Below are positions 41,402-50,578 of a stretch of DNA of 64,000 nucleotides, one piece after another. Origin of the DNA: JBICHN01 sp043101845 (GTDB taxonomy: Bacteria > Planctomycetota > Phycisphaerae > Phycisphaerales > UBA5793). The notes beneath the pieces were generated by a model. The model saw nothing but the letters and a program-made list of their open reading frames with translations. It was not told the origin of the DNA and made no database searches. Every line of letters starts with the position of its first letter. Position 1 is the stretch's first letter. The translations under genes were made by a program, and so were the position numbers. Location of the stretch: assembly GCA_043101845.1 (NCBI GenBank), contig JBICHN010000011.1:620001-684000 (forward strand), written 5' to 3'.

Positions 41402-43919
41402 ATTCGTTCGAACGGCTCTGCTCATTGTCGCCGTCGCCTTCGCCGTGAGCCTGGCGGTTTCCGTCTCCATCTCCATTTCGACCGTGGACGCGTCGCTGCG
41501 CGCTTCGCTTGCCGACATGCTCGGCCGCAGCGAAGTACGCATCCGGAGGACGACGCAGGGCGCCGTTCCGGGCGAGGTCCTCGACACGGTCGATTCATGG
41601 CCGGAAGTCGAGATCGCGGCGCCGCGATTGAGCGAGACGGTCGCCATCCGCACTCACGAAGGTGAAGATCTCAGCTTCTTCGTCACCGCTCACGGCGTTG
41701 ACTTCGAGCGCGAAGCGAAGGTCCACCCGGTTCGGATGGAGTCCGGTCGCTGGCCGTCCGGCGAGGGGGAGGCGCTGATCGATCCCCGTATCGCGTTCGA
41801 GTTCGATGTCGGTCTCGGCGATCGTCTGATCGTGGGCGGCCGATTCGATCGACGCGTCGAAGTGGAAATCGTCGGCATTCACGAACGAGTCAGCCTCGCG
41901 ATTCTGCAGAAGCCGGAGATTCGCATCGCCCATGAGTCGCTCCGCGAGATCAAGCGACGCGACGCGAGTTGGACCACCATCGATCTCATTCTGGGGTCCG
42001 GGGCCTCCATCGGGGATCTGATCGAGCAGAGAAGTGACGCCTTGCCGACCGCGATCGAGATGGCCCCCAGCGAGTTGATCGCATCGGGTCTGGACGATCG
42101 TCTGCGCGGATCACTCGTGCTCAAGATCGTCACGGCCACGCTCGCGGCCATCGCGGCGGCGTTCATCGTTCTCACCGGGATGACGACCGCGGTGACCGAA
42201 CAGATTCGGACTCTGGCCACCATGAGGTGTGTCGGCGCCTCGCGGCTTCAGATCTTTGCGTCGCAGGTCATCGCGGGGGGTGTGATCGGCGGGGCCGGAG
42301 CGGCGCTCGGGGCTCCACTCGGTGTGCTCTTTGCGTGGTTGCTCATCGAGGCGTTTCGATACGCGCTGCGGGTCAGCCTCCAGGTTGAGCCCTCCGCGAT
42401 CGTAAGCGGGATTGTCGTTGGGCTCGGCGCCGGTTTCGTCGGCGCGGCGCTGCCGGCGCTTTCAGCTTCACGCGTCACCCCGCTGGATGCACTGCGCATT
42501 CACGCGCGGCCGATGCGCCGCGGTTGGCTCTTCGCCCTCGGTGTGCTCGGCGTCGGAACGGTGACGGGCTCTGCGGCGCTCCTCCGTTCAATTGACGATC
42601 CTGAACTCGCGCTGCTCGCCCATGTGGCTGTCGTCGTGCCCGGTGTCGTCATTGGATGGTTCATTCTCGGGCCGAGCGTGTATGCGCTCGTGAGTCTCCT
42701 GTTCGCTCGCCCGATGGAGTGGCTCTTCCGGGTTCCTCGCGAAAGTCTGCGCGGCTCGGCCGGCCGCACGCCGTATCGGCACGGTTTCACCGCCGGCGCG
42801 CTCATGCTTGGATACGCCGTGATGATCTCGGTCTGGGCGAACGGAACCGGTCTGCTCACCGGATGGGTCGATCGAATCGAATTCCCGGACGCGTTCATCG
42901 TCGATCTCGGGGGTCTTACCGACGAGGACCTCACCACTGTCCGTTCACTTCCGTTCGTGCGAAGCGCCAATCCCATCGGGCAGTTCAAGATTGAAACCGA
43001 CCGTCAGATCTTCGGAGTCGAAGGCATCGCGCCGCGAAGCGTCTTCTTCATTTCATTCGAACCCGGTCCCTTCTTCGAAATGACGCGTCTTGAATGGCAC
43101 GAAGGTGACCGGGAGGCGGCGCTGCGCCGCCTCGAAGAGGGCGACGCGCTGCTCGTGGCCCGAGAGTTTCTTGTCGCGCGCGGTATCGGGCATGGCGATA
43201 CGCTCGAGCTTGGGCCGCCGGACAATCGACATTCGTTCGAAGTCGTGGGAGTCGTGTCGTCTCCCGGGCTGGACATCGCGACGACCGTGTTCGGCATCGA
43301 GGGCGAATTTCACCAGCAGGCGATCCACTCGGTCTTCGGGTCGCGCGCGGACGCCGCGGCGAAGTTCGATCATCGCCAAACTCAGCTTATCCAGTTCGAT
43401 CTCGATGAATCGATCACCGACGAGGAGGCCCGCGAGCGTCTTCGCAGCGCCCTCGGCGCTGTTCAGTTCAGCTCCGGTCGACTCATCAAGGAAACGGTCA
43501 ACGAACTTTCTACTCAGCTCATGCGGGTGGCCAGCATCCTCGCCGTCCTTGCAATGGCGGTCGCCAGCCTCGGCGTCGCGAATGTGATGGCGGCGAATGT
43601 CGCGTCGAGACGATTTGAATACGGGGTCTTTCGCGCGGTCGGCGCCGGGCGTGGCGTGCTCATTCGGCTCGTACTCGGCGAGGCGACGCTCATTGCGCTC
43701 GCGGCCGTAACGCTGGGCGGCGGGCTCGGGTACACCGCGGCGCTCAACGAGACGGTCATCTATCGCGTACTCGTCGGGATTGATGTTCCGGCGTTGTGGC
43801 CCATGGCGCCGGCGATTTTCGGCGCCCTCGCGGTCCTCACGCTGGCGGCCGCGGCTTCGATGCCGCCCATTCTTTCGATGGCCGGTCGCTCACCGGGCGG
43901 GTTGCTCTTCGGCCGCTGA
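41358..43919 (+). CDS. FtsX-like ABC permease
   Basis: An 853-residue permease of the FtsX/MacB class. It begins SAGLRIAINGLATRFVRTALL. The first periplasmic MacB-PCD-like domain follows (about 40-250). Two FtsX cores are present: LKIVTATLAAIAAAFIVLTG with RCVGASRLQIFASQVIAGG, and VASILAVLAMAVASLGVANV with FRAVGAGRGVLIRLVLGEAT. A second extracytoplasmic region lies between (about 505-720). The duplication resembles the YbbP/DevC-type permeases that work with a LolD-like ATPase. ATG 41358 has GAGGA five bases upstream. The substrate is unknown. Confidence 0.86.
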   Translation: MSAGLRIAINGLATRFVRTALLIVAVAFAVSLAVSVSISISTVDASLRASLADMLGRSEVRIRRTTQGAVPGEVLDTVDSWPEVEIAAPRLSETVAIRTHEGEDLSFFVTAHGVDFEREAKVHPVRMESGRWPSGEGEALIDPRIAFEFDVGLGDRLIVGGRFDRRVEVEIVGIHERVSLAILQKPEIRIAHESLREIKRRDASWTTIDLILGSGASIGDLIEQRSDALPTAIEMAPSELIASGLDDRLRGSLVLKIVTATLAAIAAAFIVLTGMTTAVTEQIRTLATMRCVGASRLQIFASQVIAGGVIGGAGAALGAPLGVLFAWLLIEAFRYALRVSLQVEPSAIVSGIVVGLGAGFVGAALPALSASRVTPLDALRIHARPMRRGWLFALGVLGVGTVTGSAALLRSIDDPELALLAHVAVVVPGVVIGWFILGPSVYALVSLLFARPMEWLFRVPRESLRGSAGRTPYRHGFTAGALMLGYAVMISVWANGTGLLTGWVDRIEFPDAFIVDLGGLTDEDLTTVRSLPFVRSANPIGQFKIETDRQIFGVEGIAPRSVFFISFEPGPFFEMTRLEWHEGDREAALRRLEEGDALLVAREFLVARGIGHGDTLELGPPDNRHSFEVVGVVSSPGLDIATTVFGIEGEFHQQAIHSVFGSRADAAAKFDHRQTQLIQFDLDESITDEEARERLRSALGAVQFSSGRLIKETVNELSTQLMRVASILAVLAMAVASLGVANVMAANVASRRFEYGVFRAVGAGRGVLIRLVLGEATLIALAAVTLGGGLGYTAALNETVIYRVLVGIDVPALWPMAPAIFGALAVLTLAAAASMPPILSMAGRSPGGLLFGR

Positions 43920-44009
43920 TTCCCGGTCCGGATACGCCGGTCGCCACCTATCATGCTCTGCGGCGATCGTGCGGGCGATCGCGTTCAGTCGGCCAGCGAG
44001 GGGGAATGC

Positions 44010-44882
44010 ATGAGCGATTCGGGATGGACCGTCACCGGCGCCGATGGTCAGCCCATCATCGGAAACACCGAAACGCCATCGAACGATGCCGACCCGCGCG
44101 GCGTGGCGCTCATTCTTCACGGATTCCTCGGATACAAAGATTACGGGATGTTCCCGCGGCTCGCGCGCGAGCTTGCGGACTCGGGCTTCATCGCGCACCG
44201 GTTCAATCTATCGCATTCTGGAATGACGAACGCGGTCGAGTCGTTTGAACGCCCCGATCTCTTTGAGCGCGATACCTGGAACAAGCAGGTTTTCGATGTC
44301 GATGCGGTCGTTGGGGCAATCCAGAAAGAGGCGATCGCCGGCGCGGGATTGCCCTATGTGCTGTTCGGCCACAGTCGCGGCGGAGCGACCGCGTTGCTCG
44401 CCGCCGGCCGCCGGTTTCGGGATGACCGGGCGCCGTTTCCCGCCGGCGTGATCGCGGCGTCGACCCCGTCCGCAACCTGCCGATTCCCCGAGGGAATTCA
44501 GCAGCAGTTGCTCGAGCAGGGGTACTACGAGGTCAAGAGTAATCGCACGGGCCAGATTCTTCGAGTCGGCCGACAGTGGCTCGTCGAACAACGCGATCAA
44601 CCGGAAGACCACGATCTCACGGCGCTCGTCAGCCAACTGCAATGCCCGGTACTCTTCATTCATGGCGCCGACGATCCGACCGTGCCGGCGAGAGACGCGT
44701 CGGCGCTCGCACAGGCGGCGACCGCGGCGCCGTCCGTCGGAACGAGAATCATCGAGGGTGGTGACCATGTCTTCAATACGCCCAATCCCATGCCTGAAGA
44801 CGCCAGCCCGTCTCCCCAATTCGAAGCTCTCGTCGAAGCGTGTCGTGAGTTCCTCGACCACGCCGTAGGAGCGGCGTCGTAA
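44010..44882 (+). CDS. Alpha/beta-hydrolase, cytoplasmic
   Basis: A 290-residue alpha/beta-hydrolase. VALILHGFLGYKDYGMFPRL has the HG oxyanion region, YVLFGHSRGGATALLAAGR the GHSRGG nucleophile elbow, LFIHGADDPTVPARDA the acid Asp, and EGGDHVFNTPNPMP the catalytic His. The family is similar to YheT-like/dienelactone-type hydrolases with the HGF.G.K motif. No signal peptide is present. GAGGGGGAA precedes ATG 44010, deciding it over the frame open to 43953. Substrate unknown. Confidence 0.85.
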   Translation: MSDSGWTVTGADGQPIIGNTETPSNDADPRGVALILHGFLGYKDYGMFPRLARELADSGFIAHRFNLSHSGMTNAVESFERPDLFERDTWNKQVFDVDAVVGAIQKEAIAGAGLPYVLFGHSRGGATALLAAGRRFRDDRAPFPAGVIAASTPSATCRFPEGIQQQLLEQGYYEVKSNRTGQILRVGRQWLVEQRDQPEDHDLTALVSQLQCPVLFIHGADDPTVPARDASALAQAATAAPSVGTRIIEGGDHVFNTPNPMPEDASPSPQFEALVEACREFLDHAVGAAS

Positions 44883-44904
44883 GGAGAGGCGCGGTGAACC
44901 CGCT

Positions 44905-44933
44905 TTGTACGGCGGAGAAGGATTTCCTACACT
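44905..44933 (+). promoter_or_regulatory. Sigma-70-type promoter for the DUF502 gene
   Basis: TTGTAC (-35, 44905-44910), a 17-base spacer and TACACT (-10, 44928-44933), 46 bases before the DUF502 start. Confidence 0.6.
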
Positions 44934-44979
44934 GTGACCCGATGGATATCGACCGCAGTCGGAATAGATCGGAGACGCC

Positions 44980-45921
44980 ATGAGCCGTTCGTCCCAACGA
45001 ACCTTCATGAGCGACTTTCGGACTTTCTTTCTGCGGGGGCTCGCGGTCCTGCTGCCCTCCGTAATCACGATCTGGATCGTGGTGCAGGCGTACCGCTTCC
45101 TGCACGATCGCGTCGCCGAACCGATCAACGGCGGCGTCCGCGAGGTCGTGATCTGGACCGTGCCGCGCGTCGTCGATCCGTCGAATCAGCCCGAGTGGTT
45201 TCTCGTCAACGACGCCACGGTGGAGCGGGAGATCTCCCGTCGTCGCGCCGAAGGGCTTCCCGTGCTCCAGGAGGAGCAGGTCAAGCTCATCATCCGTCGT
45301 CGCGCTTTGACGGAATGGTGGAATCAGCACGCGTGGCTCGACCTCATCGGGATTCTTATCGCGCTCATGCTGTTCTATCTGGCCGGCCGTATTCTCGGCG
45401 GTTTCCTCGGCCGGCGTATCACCGCGCGTTTCGAGTCCGGACTCGGGCGGGTACCGGTGATCCGTCAGATCTTCCCGTATGTGAAGCAAGTCGTCGAATT
45501 CGTCCTTGGCGAGCGTCAGATCGAATTCAAGCGTGTTGCGATCGTGCAATACCCGAGAGCGGGCATCTGGTCGCTCGGCTTTGTCACGGGAACGCCGATG
45601 CGCGAAGTCGTCCAAGCGGCGCAGCAGGAACTCGTGACGATGTTCATTCCGAGCTCCCCGACGCCGTTTACGGGATACACCATCACCGTCCCCCGGTCGG
45701 AGATTGTGGAAGTGAACATCTCGGTCGAGGAGGCGCTCCGCTTCACGGTGACCGGAGGCGTGCTCGTCCCGAAGTCGGAGCGCGTGGACGCGGGAGAAAT
45801 GGAAGCGATCATTCGGACCTCGAACTCGGATGAGGGGCCGGATGAGGAGGAGAAGAAGACGGCGGAAACCGGCGGCTCCATGCCCGCGATGGGGCGGCCG
45901 CGCCCCGGGGCGTCGAATTGA
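44980..45921 (+). CDS. DUF502 membrane protein
   Basis: A 313-residue DUF502 family protein. A first membrane helix (LRGLAVLLPSVITIWIVVQA) and a second (WLDLIGILIALMLFYLAGRI) are separated by a polar loop that is longer than usual. The conserved block GLGRVPVIRQIFPYVKQVVE is followed by FKRVAIVQYPRAGIWSLGFV and FIPSSPTPFTGYTITVPRSE, all diagnostic. The family is found in many bacteria and in plant LCV-like proteins, and its molecular role is unclear. The C-terminal tail is acidic and then proline-rich. GGAGA precedes the ATG. Confidence 0.9.
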   Translation: MSRSSQRTFMSDFRTFFLRGLAVLLPSVITIWIVVQAYRFLHDRVAEPINGGVREVVIWTVPRVVDPSNQPEWFLVNDATVEREISRRRAEGLPVLQEEQVKLIIRRRALTEWWNQHAWLDLIGILIALMLFYLAGRILGGFLGRRITARFESGLGRVPVIRQIFPYVKQVVEFVLGERQIEFKRVAIVQYPRAGIWSLGFVTGTPMREVVQAAQQELVTMFIPSSPTPFTGYTITVPRSEIVEVNISVEEALRFTVTGGVLVPKSERVDAGEMEAIIRTSNSDEGPDEEEKKTAETGGSMPAMGRPRPGASN

Positions 45922-45956
45922 CTCCCGGTTGATCAACCCCTAAAGGTGAAGAGGCC

Positions 45957-46259
45957 ATGCTCATCAACATCAGTGGGAAGCACATCGACCTGACGCCGAC
46001 GATGGAGGAGTACTGCGAGAAGAAGGCGGATCGGCTCACCCGCTTCTTCGATCGGATTCAGGAGATCGATGTGGTTGTCGACAAGCCTGACCGCGAGTTT
46101 GAGGTTGAACTCATTCTCCATGTCGAACATCATGATCCATTCGTAGGGTCCGCCCGGGGCGAGGATTTCTACGGCTGTGTCGACGGGGCGATCGAAAAGG
46201 TGTCCCGGCAAGTGGCCGAACACAAAGATAAGCTACGGAACCGGAAGCACCCTGGCTGA
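45957..46259 (+). CDS. hpf: Ribosome hibernation promoting factor (HPF/RaiA family, short)
   Basis: A 100-residue ribosome-associated protein of the YfiA/HPF family. ISGKHIDLTPTMEEYCEKKA is the family start, IDVVVDKPDREFEVELILHV the central strand, and CVDGAIEKVSRQVAEHKDKL the basic helix. It binds the 30S decoding centre in stress or stationary phase and stops translation. It lacks the long C-terminal dimerisation domain, so it is the short form. GAAGAGG precedes the ATG. It is first of hpf-ptsN-HPr; the hpf-ptsN pairing is conserved in many bacteria. Confidence 0.92.
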   Translation: MLINISGKHIDLTPTMEEYCEKKADRLTRFFDRIQEIDVVVDKPDREFEVELILHVEHHDPFVGSARGEDFYGCVDGAIEKVSRQVAEHKDKLRNRKHPG

Positions 46260-46284
46260 TCACCCGGACCAGCCGCGGAGTCGG

Positions 46285-46767
46285 ATGAATATGAAACTGC
46301 AGGACATCATTGTGGAGGCGGCGCTCGTGCCGTCGCTCGAAGGCGCCACGCGTGACGAAGTCGTCGCTGAATTGACGGATGCGCTCGTCGCCGCAGGGTC
46401 GATCGACCGTTCCAATCGAGATGCGATCATCGAGGCCGTCCTCGAGCGCGAGCGGCGCGGGTCGACGGGATTCGGGAAGGGTGTCGCCGTACCGCATGTC
46501 AAACACCCCTCGATCTCCACGATGGCGGCCACCATCGGGGTCAGCGCGAAGGGCGTTGACTTCAATGCGCTGGATCGTCAGCCCGTTTTCTCGGTCGTGC
46601 TCCTTCTCAGTCCTCAGGATCAGCCCGATGAGCATCTCCGCGCCATGGAACTCATCTTTGGCAACCTGAGTCAGGACACCTTTCGGCGATTCCTGAGGCA
46701 GGCGACGACGGTGGAAGACATCGTCACGCTCATTCGCGAAGCGGACAATCAGCAACTCGTCCGGTAG
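46285..46767 (+). CDS. ptsN: PTS EIIA, nitrogen type (PtsN)
   Basis: A 160-residue fructose-type EIIA. GSTGFGKGVAVPHVKHPSIS carries the phosphorylated His71 in the GxAVPH motif. It starts KLQDIIVEAALVPSLEGATR and ends DQPDEHLRAMELIFGNLSQ followed by VEDIVTLIREADNQQ. No sugar permease (EIIB/EIIC) lies nearby, so it is probably the regulatory nitrogen-PTS component rather than a transporter part. ATG 46285 is 25 bases after hpf; ATG 46291 is also possible. Confidence 0.92.
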   Translation: MNMKLQDIIVEAALVPSLEGATRDEVVAELTDALVAAGSIDRSNRDAIIEAVLERERRGSTGFGKGVAVPHVKHPSISTMAATIGVSAKGVDFNALDRQPVFSVVLLLSPQDQPDEHLRAMELIFGNLSQDTFRRFLRQATTVEDIVTLIREADNQQLVR

Positions 46768-46889
46768 CCCGAACCGGGCCGGGGCGAGCCGGTCCGGTCC
46801 GTAGTTCGCCGGTGGGTGGAGAGAACGCAAGTCTGGAGGGGGTCGTCGGAGAGCGGCGCTCCGCCGGCGCCGTTGGAGATCGTCACGCC

Positions 46890-47165
46890 ATGGGAGGCGT
46901 CGTGAAGGCCACCGTCACGATCAGTAATCGGCTGGGCTTGCACGCGCGCCCCGCGATGTGCTTCGTGGAGGTCGCCTCGCGCTTCAATTCCCGCATTCTC
47001 GTGCGGCGGGATGACCAGGAAGTGGACGGCAAGTCCATTATGCAGATGATGATGCTCGCGGCGACGCACGGCACCCGCCTCGAGATCCTCGCCGAAGGTG
47101 ACGACGCCGATTCGGCCGTGGCGGAACTCGTCGATCTCGTCAAACGGGGATTTGACGAGGAGTGA
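46890..47165 (+). CDS. Phosphocarrier protein HPr
   Basis: A 91-residue HPr. NRLGLHARPAMCFVEVA holds the phosphorylated His18 in GLHARPA. DGKSIMQMMMLAATHGTRLE holds Ser49, which corresponds to the Ser46 regulatory site used by HPr kinase in Gram-positive and several other bacteria. Hence this HPr may respond both to EI and to HPr kinase; neither kinase nor ptsI is in the window. It follows ptsN by 122 bases. ATG 46890 (GGAGA ten bases upstream) is preferred; GTG 46902 with GGGAGG is the alternative. The symbol is left blank because ptsH and npr cannot be separated here. Confidence 0.93.
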   Translation: MGGVVKATVTISNRLGLHARPAMCFVEVASRFNSRILVRRDDQEVDGKSIMQMMMLAATHGTRLEILAEGDDADSAVAELVDLVKRGFDEE

Positions 47166-47240
47166 GCCCTCGAATTCCGGGGAATCGGGAGGGTTTCCGG
47201 GTGTCCCATCCTGCGCAACGGACGGTTCTGACCGCGCCCG

Positions 47241-47246
47241 TATAAT
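47241..47246 (+). promoter_or_regulatory. Consensus -10 box (TATAAT), weak -35
   Basis: A perfect TATAAT between HPr and the glycoside-hydrolase gene, 173 bases before its start. No good -35 element lies at 16-18 bases. The rest of 47166-47419 shows no other feature. Confidence 0.3.
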
Positions 47247-47419
47247 CGGGAGAGTTTGCGCAGCCGTGGCAGGTCCGGTGTGGATCGGCCGGTATCTCAC
47301 AGCGTTTTTGCATCAAGGGGTCTCGGATGGTAGTCGTTAGCAGGAACGAACCCTCGTCTCGTGTGAAGTCGATGCGCGGGGAGAGGATGGCGGCCTGGAA
47401 GGTCGGAGGAGGCTACCTG

Positions 47420-49192
47420 ATGCGCGTCGCGCGAACATCATTGATTGTGCTGCTGAGCAGCGCCATCGTCCTCGGCTGCGCCGACCGGACGCTGGCGGGT
47501 CCCGGCAAGCGAAAGAAGAACAAGAACCGCACGAACGACCAGACCGAGCAGGTCGAGTCGAACACTGGTCGATCAGCCGGTGACTCGGCGATCGTCGTCG
47601 GTGGAGCGCAGCCGCGCGTCGGACTCCACGCTACGGGCGGCAATGTGCAACTCATCACGGGCACGAATGTGCAGTTTATCCGCCGCATCGTGCAGTGGGG
47701 CGGGGTCGAGAAGTCGCCCGGCAAGTACAACATCGCCGAAGCCGACCGACTCATCCGCGAGTATGGCAACGGCGGAATTCAGGTCGTTCCCACGCTCCGT
47801 TCGAACGCGCCGGCGTTCGTGCGCAACGAAATCGGCGACGACCGTGAAGGCGGCGGTTTCTCCGAGTCCGCGTATCCGAAGGACATGAACCAGTGGCTGC
47901 GCTATGTGAGCGCCATGGTCGAGCGTTACGACGGTGACGGTCAGAAGGACATGCCCGGGCTCCGCGTTCCGATTAAGTACTGGCAGATCGAAAACGAATG
48001 GCTCCATCAGTGGAAGGACACGGATGAGTCGTTCCAGGAGTTCTTCCGTCGAACCGCGGAGACCATTCGCGAGGCGGATCCCGAGGCAAAGATCATCGGC
48101 CCCGGATTCACGAATGTGCACCGGTTCGCACTCGCCGATGACATCGACCCGCGGCAGAGTCTGCCCGACGGATCACCGCTGGCCGATACGCAGAAGGAAT
48201 ACACGAAGAGTCAGGCGCGAAGCGCCCGCGATCGCCGGGGGGGCGCCTACCAGCGGGCGTTGAGCTTCCTTCGTCAGTCCGCGAAGCATGCGGATATCCT
48301 CGATATTCACCTGTACACCACCGGCCCGGACGATGTCCGATACTCCATGGAATGGCTCCGCCGGGCCATGCGAGACGCCGGTGTGCAGATGCCCGTGTGG
48401 TCGCTTGAGTATGCAATGCCGTTCTACGGCTTCTCGGACCAGCGGTACAACGAACTCATGGCGGCGGGGCTCGCGGTCGGGTTCGCTGAAGGACTCGAGC
48501 GACTCTTCCTGTCGCACCTCATCGCCGTGCCGAATCAGCACTTCTCGCACCTCATCCTCGTCGACAAGCAGACGAACCGGCCGACTACCGCGTACTACAA
48601 CTTCGCGCAGACGGTGAAGGCGATCGACGGATTCGCGTCGGTCAAGTCACAGAGTCAAGGCGACATTGAGCAGTACACTTTCCAGATGCCCGACGGGTCG
48701 GAAGTCGTCATCGCCTGGAATGAGTCGGGTGGATCGCGATCGCATCGGATACGCGCCGACGGACCCGTCACGGTCTATCCCATGATCGAAGTCGGCCGCA
48801 AGGGCGCGACCTCCGGCGAGCGCGAACAACCGAGCGGCGACGCGATCGAGGTCGAGCTGACCCAGGAGCCGGTCATTGTGGTGATTCCGTCATCCTCGGT
48901 CGCCGACGCGTCGGACGCGGACGAGAGCGCGCCGGTCGCCGATTCCTCGGACGGCGGTGAAGAAGCCCCGACCCGGATCTTCGCGAATGGCATTCAGGTT
49001 GAAGTCGTCTCGATGGGAATTCTTACCGATTCGTCGACCGGCGCCACGCTTGTGGAACCGGCCCCGACGACCGATGCGACTTCCGCCCGGGTCGTGAAGA
49101 AGGGGAAGAAGAACAAGAAGGCGAAGAAGGCGCGGAAGTCGAAGAAGTCGAAGAAGAACAAGAAGGGGAAGAAGAAGTCCAGCAGGTCGTAA
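47420..49192 (+). CDS. Glycoside hydrolase-like lipoprotein with lysine-rich tail
   Basis: A 590-residue predicted lipoprotein. The signal peptide is ARTSLIVLLSSAIVLGCADR with the lipobox cysteine at 20. The catalytic region (about 65-420) is a clan-A (beta/alpha)8 barrel: RRIVQWGGVEKSPGKYNIAE, KYWQIENEWLHQW with putative acid/base Glu193, LDIHLYTTGPDDVRYSMEWL, and VWSLEYAMPFYGF with putative nucleophile Glu330. A GH39-like relationship is likely but not certain. Residues from about 545 on carry an extreme lysine tail (KKGKKNKKAKKARKSKKSKK and more), and KRKKNKNR follows the signal peptide. GGAGGAGG at 47405-47412 decides ATG 47420. Confidence 0.78.
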   Translation: MRVARTSLIVLLSSAIVLGCADRTLAGPGKRKKNKNRTNDQTEQVESNTGRSAGDSAIVVGGAQPRVGLHATGGNVQLITGTNVQFIRRIVQWGGVEKSPGKYNIAEADRLIREYGNGGIQVVPTLRSNAPAFVRNEIGDDREGGGFSESAYPKDMNQWLRYVSAMVERYDGDGQKDMPGLRVPIKYWQIENEWLHQWKDTDESFQEFFRRTAETIREADPEAKIIGPGFTNVHRFALADDIDPRQSLPDGSPLADTQKEYTKSQARSARDRRGGAYQRALSFLRQSAKHADILDIHLYTTGPDDVRYSMEWLRRAMRDAGVQMPVWSLEYAMPFYGFSDQRYNELMAAGLAVGFAEGLERLFLSHLIAVPNQHFSHLILVDKQTNRPTTAYYNFAQTVKAIDGFASVKSQSQGDIEQYTFQMPDGSEVVIAWNESGGSRSHRIRADGPVTVYPMIEVGRKGATSGEREQPSGDAIEVELTQEPVIVVIPSSSVADASDADESAPVADSSDGGEEAPTRIFANGIQVEVVSMGILTDSSTGATLVEPAPTTDATSARVVKKGKKNKKAKKARKSKKSKKNKKGKKKSSRS

Positions 49193-49225
49193 TGCAGCTG
49201 CGGTTGATAATCCCCGGAGAACTCC

Positions 49226-49261
49226 AATCGGCCGGCGATTCGCCGGCCGATTCTCTTTTTT
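49226..49261 (+). terminator. Rho-independent terminator after the glycoside-hydrolase gene
   Basis: AATCGGCCGGCG (49226-49237), loop ATT, CGCCGGCCGATT (49241-49252): a perfect 12-base stem, followed by CTCTTTTTT. It sits ten bases before the end of the convergent murA gene. Confidence 0.92.
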
Positions 49262-49270
49262 CGATCCGCC

Positions 49271-50578
49271 TCAATCGGACTTCGACTCGCGATCATCCAG
49301 ACGGTCGATCACGGCGCCGACGCTGGAGAGCTTTTTCTCCATCTTTTCGTATCCGCGATCGAGGTGGTAGACCCGGTTGATCAGCGTGCGACCCTCCGCC
49401 GCGAGGCCGGCGAGCACGAGACCCGCGGAGGCGCGGAGATCGCTCGCCATCACTGGCGCCCCGACGAGTTGACGCACACCCGTCACGACCACGGTGGAGC
49501 CTTGTCGAATAAGTCGCGCTCCCATGCGCCCCAGTTCAGCGACATGAAGGAATCGCTCGGGATAGATCCGCTCGGTGACCACGCTGTTTCCATCCGCGAG
49601 GCACAGCAGCGCCATCATCTGCGCCTGAAGGTCAGTCGGAAAGCCCGGATAGGGTTGTGTCGTGATCTGAACCGGCTGCAGCCGTCGCGACGGCTCGACC
49701 GCCACCACACACCGCCGACGGGCGCCGTCCGGATCATCCTTGATGCGGACCGCCACCCCCATACGGTCGAGTCGATCGATGAGCGCGAGCAGGTTGTCGT
49801 ACGGAACATTGTCGACTTCGAGATCGCTGTTCGTGATGGCGCCGGCGATGAGATAGGTTCCCGCTTCAATTCGATCGGCCATGACCCGATGGGAGGCGCC
49901 GCCGAGCGACTCGACCCCCTCGATCGTGACCCGCGGCGTTCCGGCGCCGTGGATGTGGGCCCCCATGCCGTTGAGCAGTTCGGCGAGGTCGACGATCTCC
50001 GGCTCACACGCCGCGGACTCGATGACGGTGACCCCGCGGGCGAGCGTCGCGGCCGACATGACATTCGCCGTCCCGAGGACCGTGGAGCCGGCGGGGCCCC
50101 CCAAGAAGACGGTGTCGCCCTTGAGACGACCCGCCTCGGCGACGATGTCGCCGCCTTCGAGTCGGATGTCGGCGCCGAGAGCGGCGAGCCCGCGGAGGTG
50201 CAGGTCGACCGGTCGATCGCCGATGGCGCATCCACCCGGCATCGAGACGCGCGCCTTGCCCCGCTTGGCAAGCAGGGGACCAAGGACGCATATGCTCGCG
50301 CGCATCGTTCGCACGATGTCGTATCGGGCGTGCGAGGGCTCCTGGTTCGTGACCTCGAGTCGCATGACACCGTCGTCGGAGCGCTCGACGCCGCAGCCAA
50401 GTTCAGAGAGAAGACCCTCCATGTTCGCGATATCGCGGAGTCTTGGCACATCCGTGAGTGAGACGGCGTCATCCGCCAGGAGTCCGGCCGCCATGATCGG
50501 CAGCGCCGCGTTCTTCGAGCCACTCACGGGGACGCGGCCCTTGAGTCGGCGTCCTCCTTCGATCGCAAAAGCATCCAT
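49271..50578 (-). CDS. murA: UDP-N-acetylglucosamine 1-carboxyvinyltransferase
   Basis: First committed step of peptidoglycan synthesis: adds enolpyruvate from PEP to UDP-GlcNAc. The 435-residue protein begins MDAFAIEGGRRLKGRVPVSG and has SKNAALPIMAA with Lys22, MPGGCAIGDRPVDLHLRGL with the catalytic Cys117 (fosfomycin-sensitive form), RIEAGTYLIAGAIT, and PYPGFPTDLQAQMMALLCLA. Cys rather than Asp at 117 predicts fosfomycin sensitivity. This fits a planctomycete that retains peptidoglycan synthesis (inference). It converges with the glycoside-hydrolase gene and is divergent from the fibro-slime gene. Confidence 0.97.
   Translation of the reverse strand: MDAFAIEGGRRLKGRVPVSGSKNAALPIMAAGLLADDAVSLTDVPRLRDIANMEGLLSELGCGVERSDDGVMRLEVTNQEPSHARYDIVRTMRASICVLGPLLAKRGKARVSMPGGCAIGDRPVDLHLRGLAALGADIRLEGGDIVAEAGRLKGDTVFLGGPAGSTVLGTANVMSAATLARGVTVIESAACEPEIVDLAELLNGMGAHIHGAGTPRVTIEGVESLGGASHRVMADRIEAGTYLIAGAITNSDLEVDNVPYDNLLALIDRLDRMGVAVRIKDDPDGARRRCVVAVEPSRRLQPVQITTQPYPGFPTDLQAQMMALLCLADGNSVVTERIYPERFLHVAELGRMGARLIRQGSTVVVTGVRQLVGAPVMASDLRASAGLVLAGLAAEGRTLINRVYHLDRGYEKMEKKLSSVGAVIDRLDDRESKSD

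Noticed and set aside
49095..49190. Simple-sequence DNA repeat
   Set aside because: It is the coding sequence for the lysine-rich tail with variable codons and interspersed S, N, G, A and R residues, not a perfect tandem repeat.
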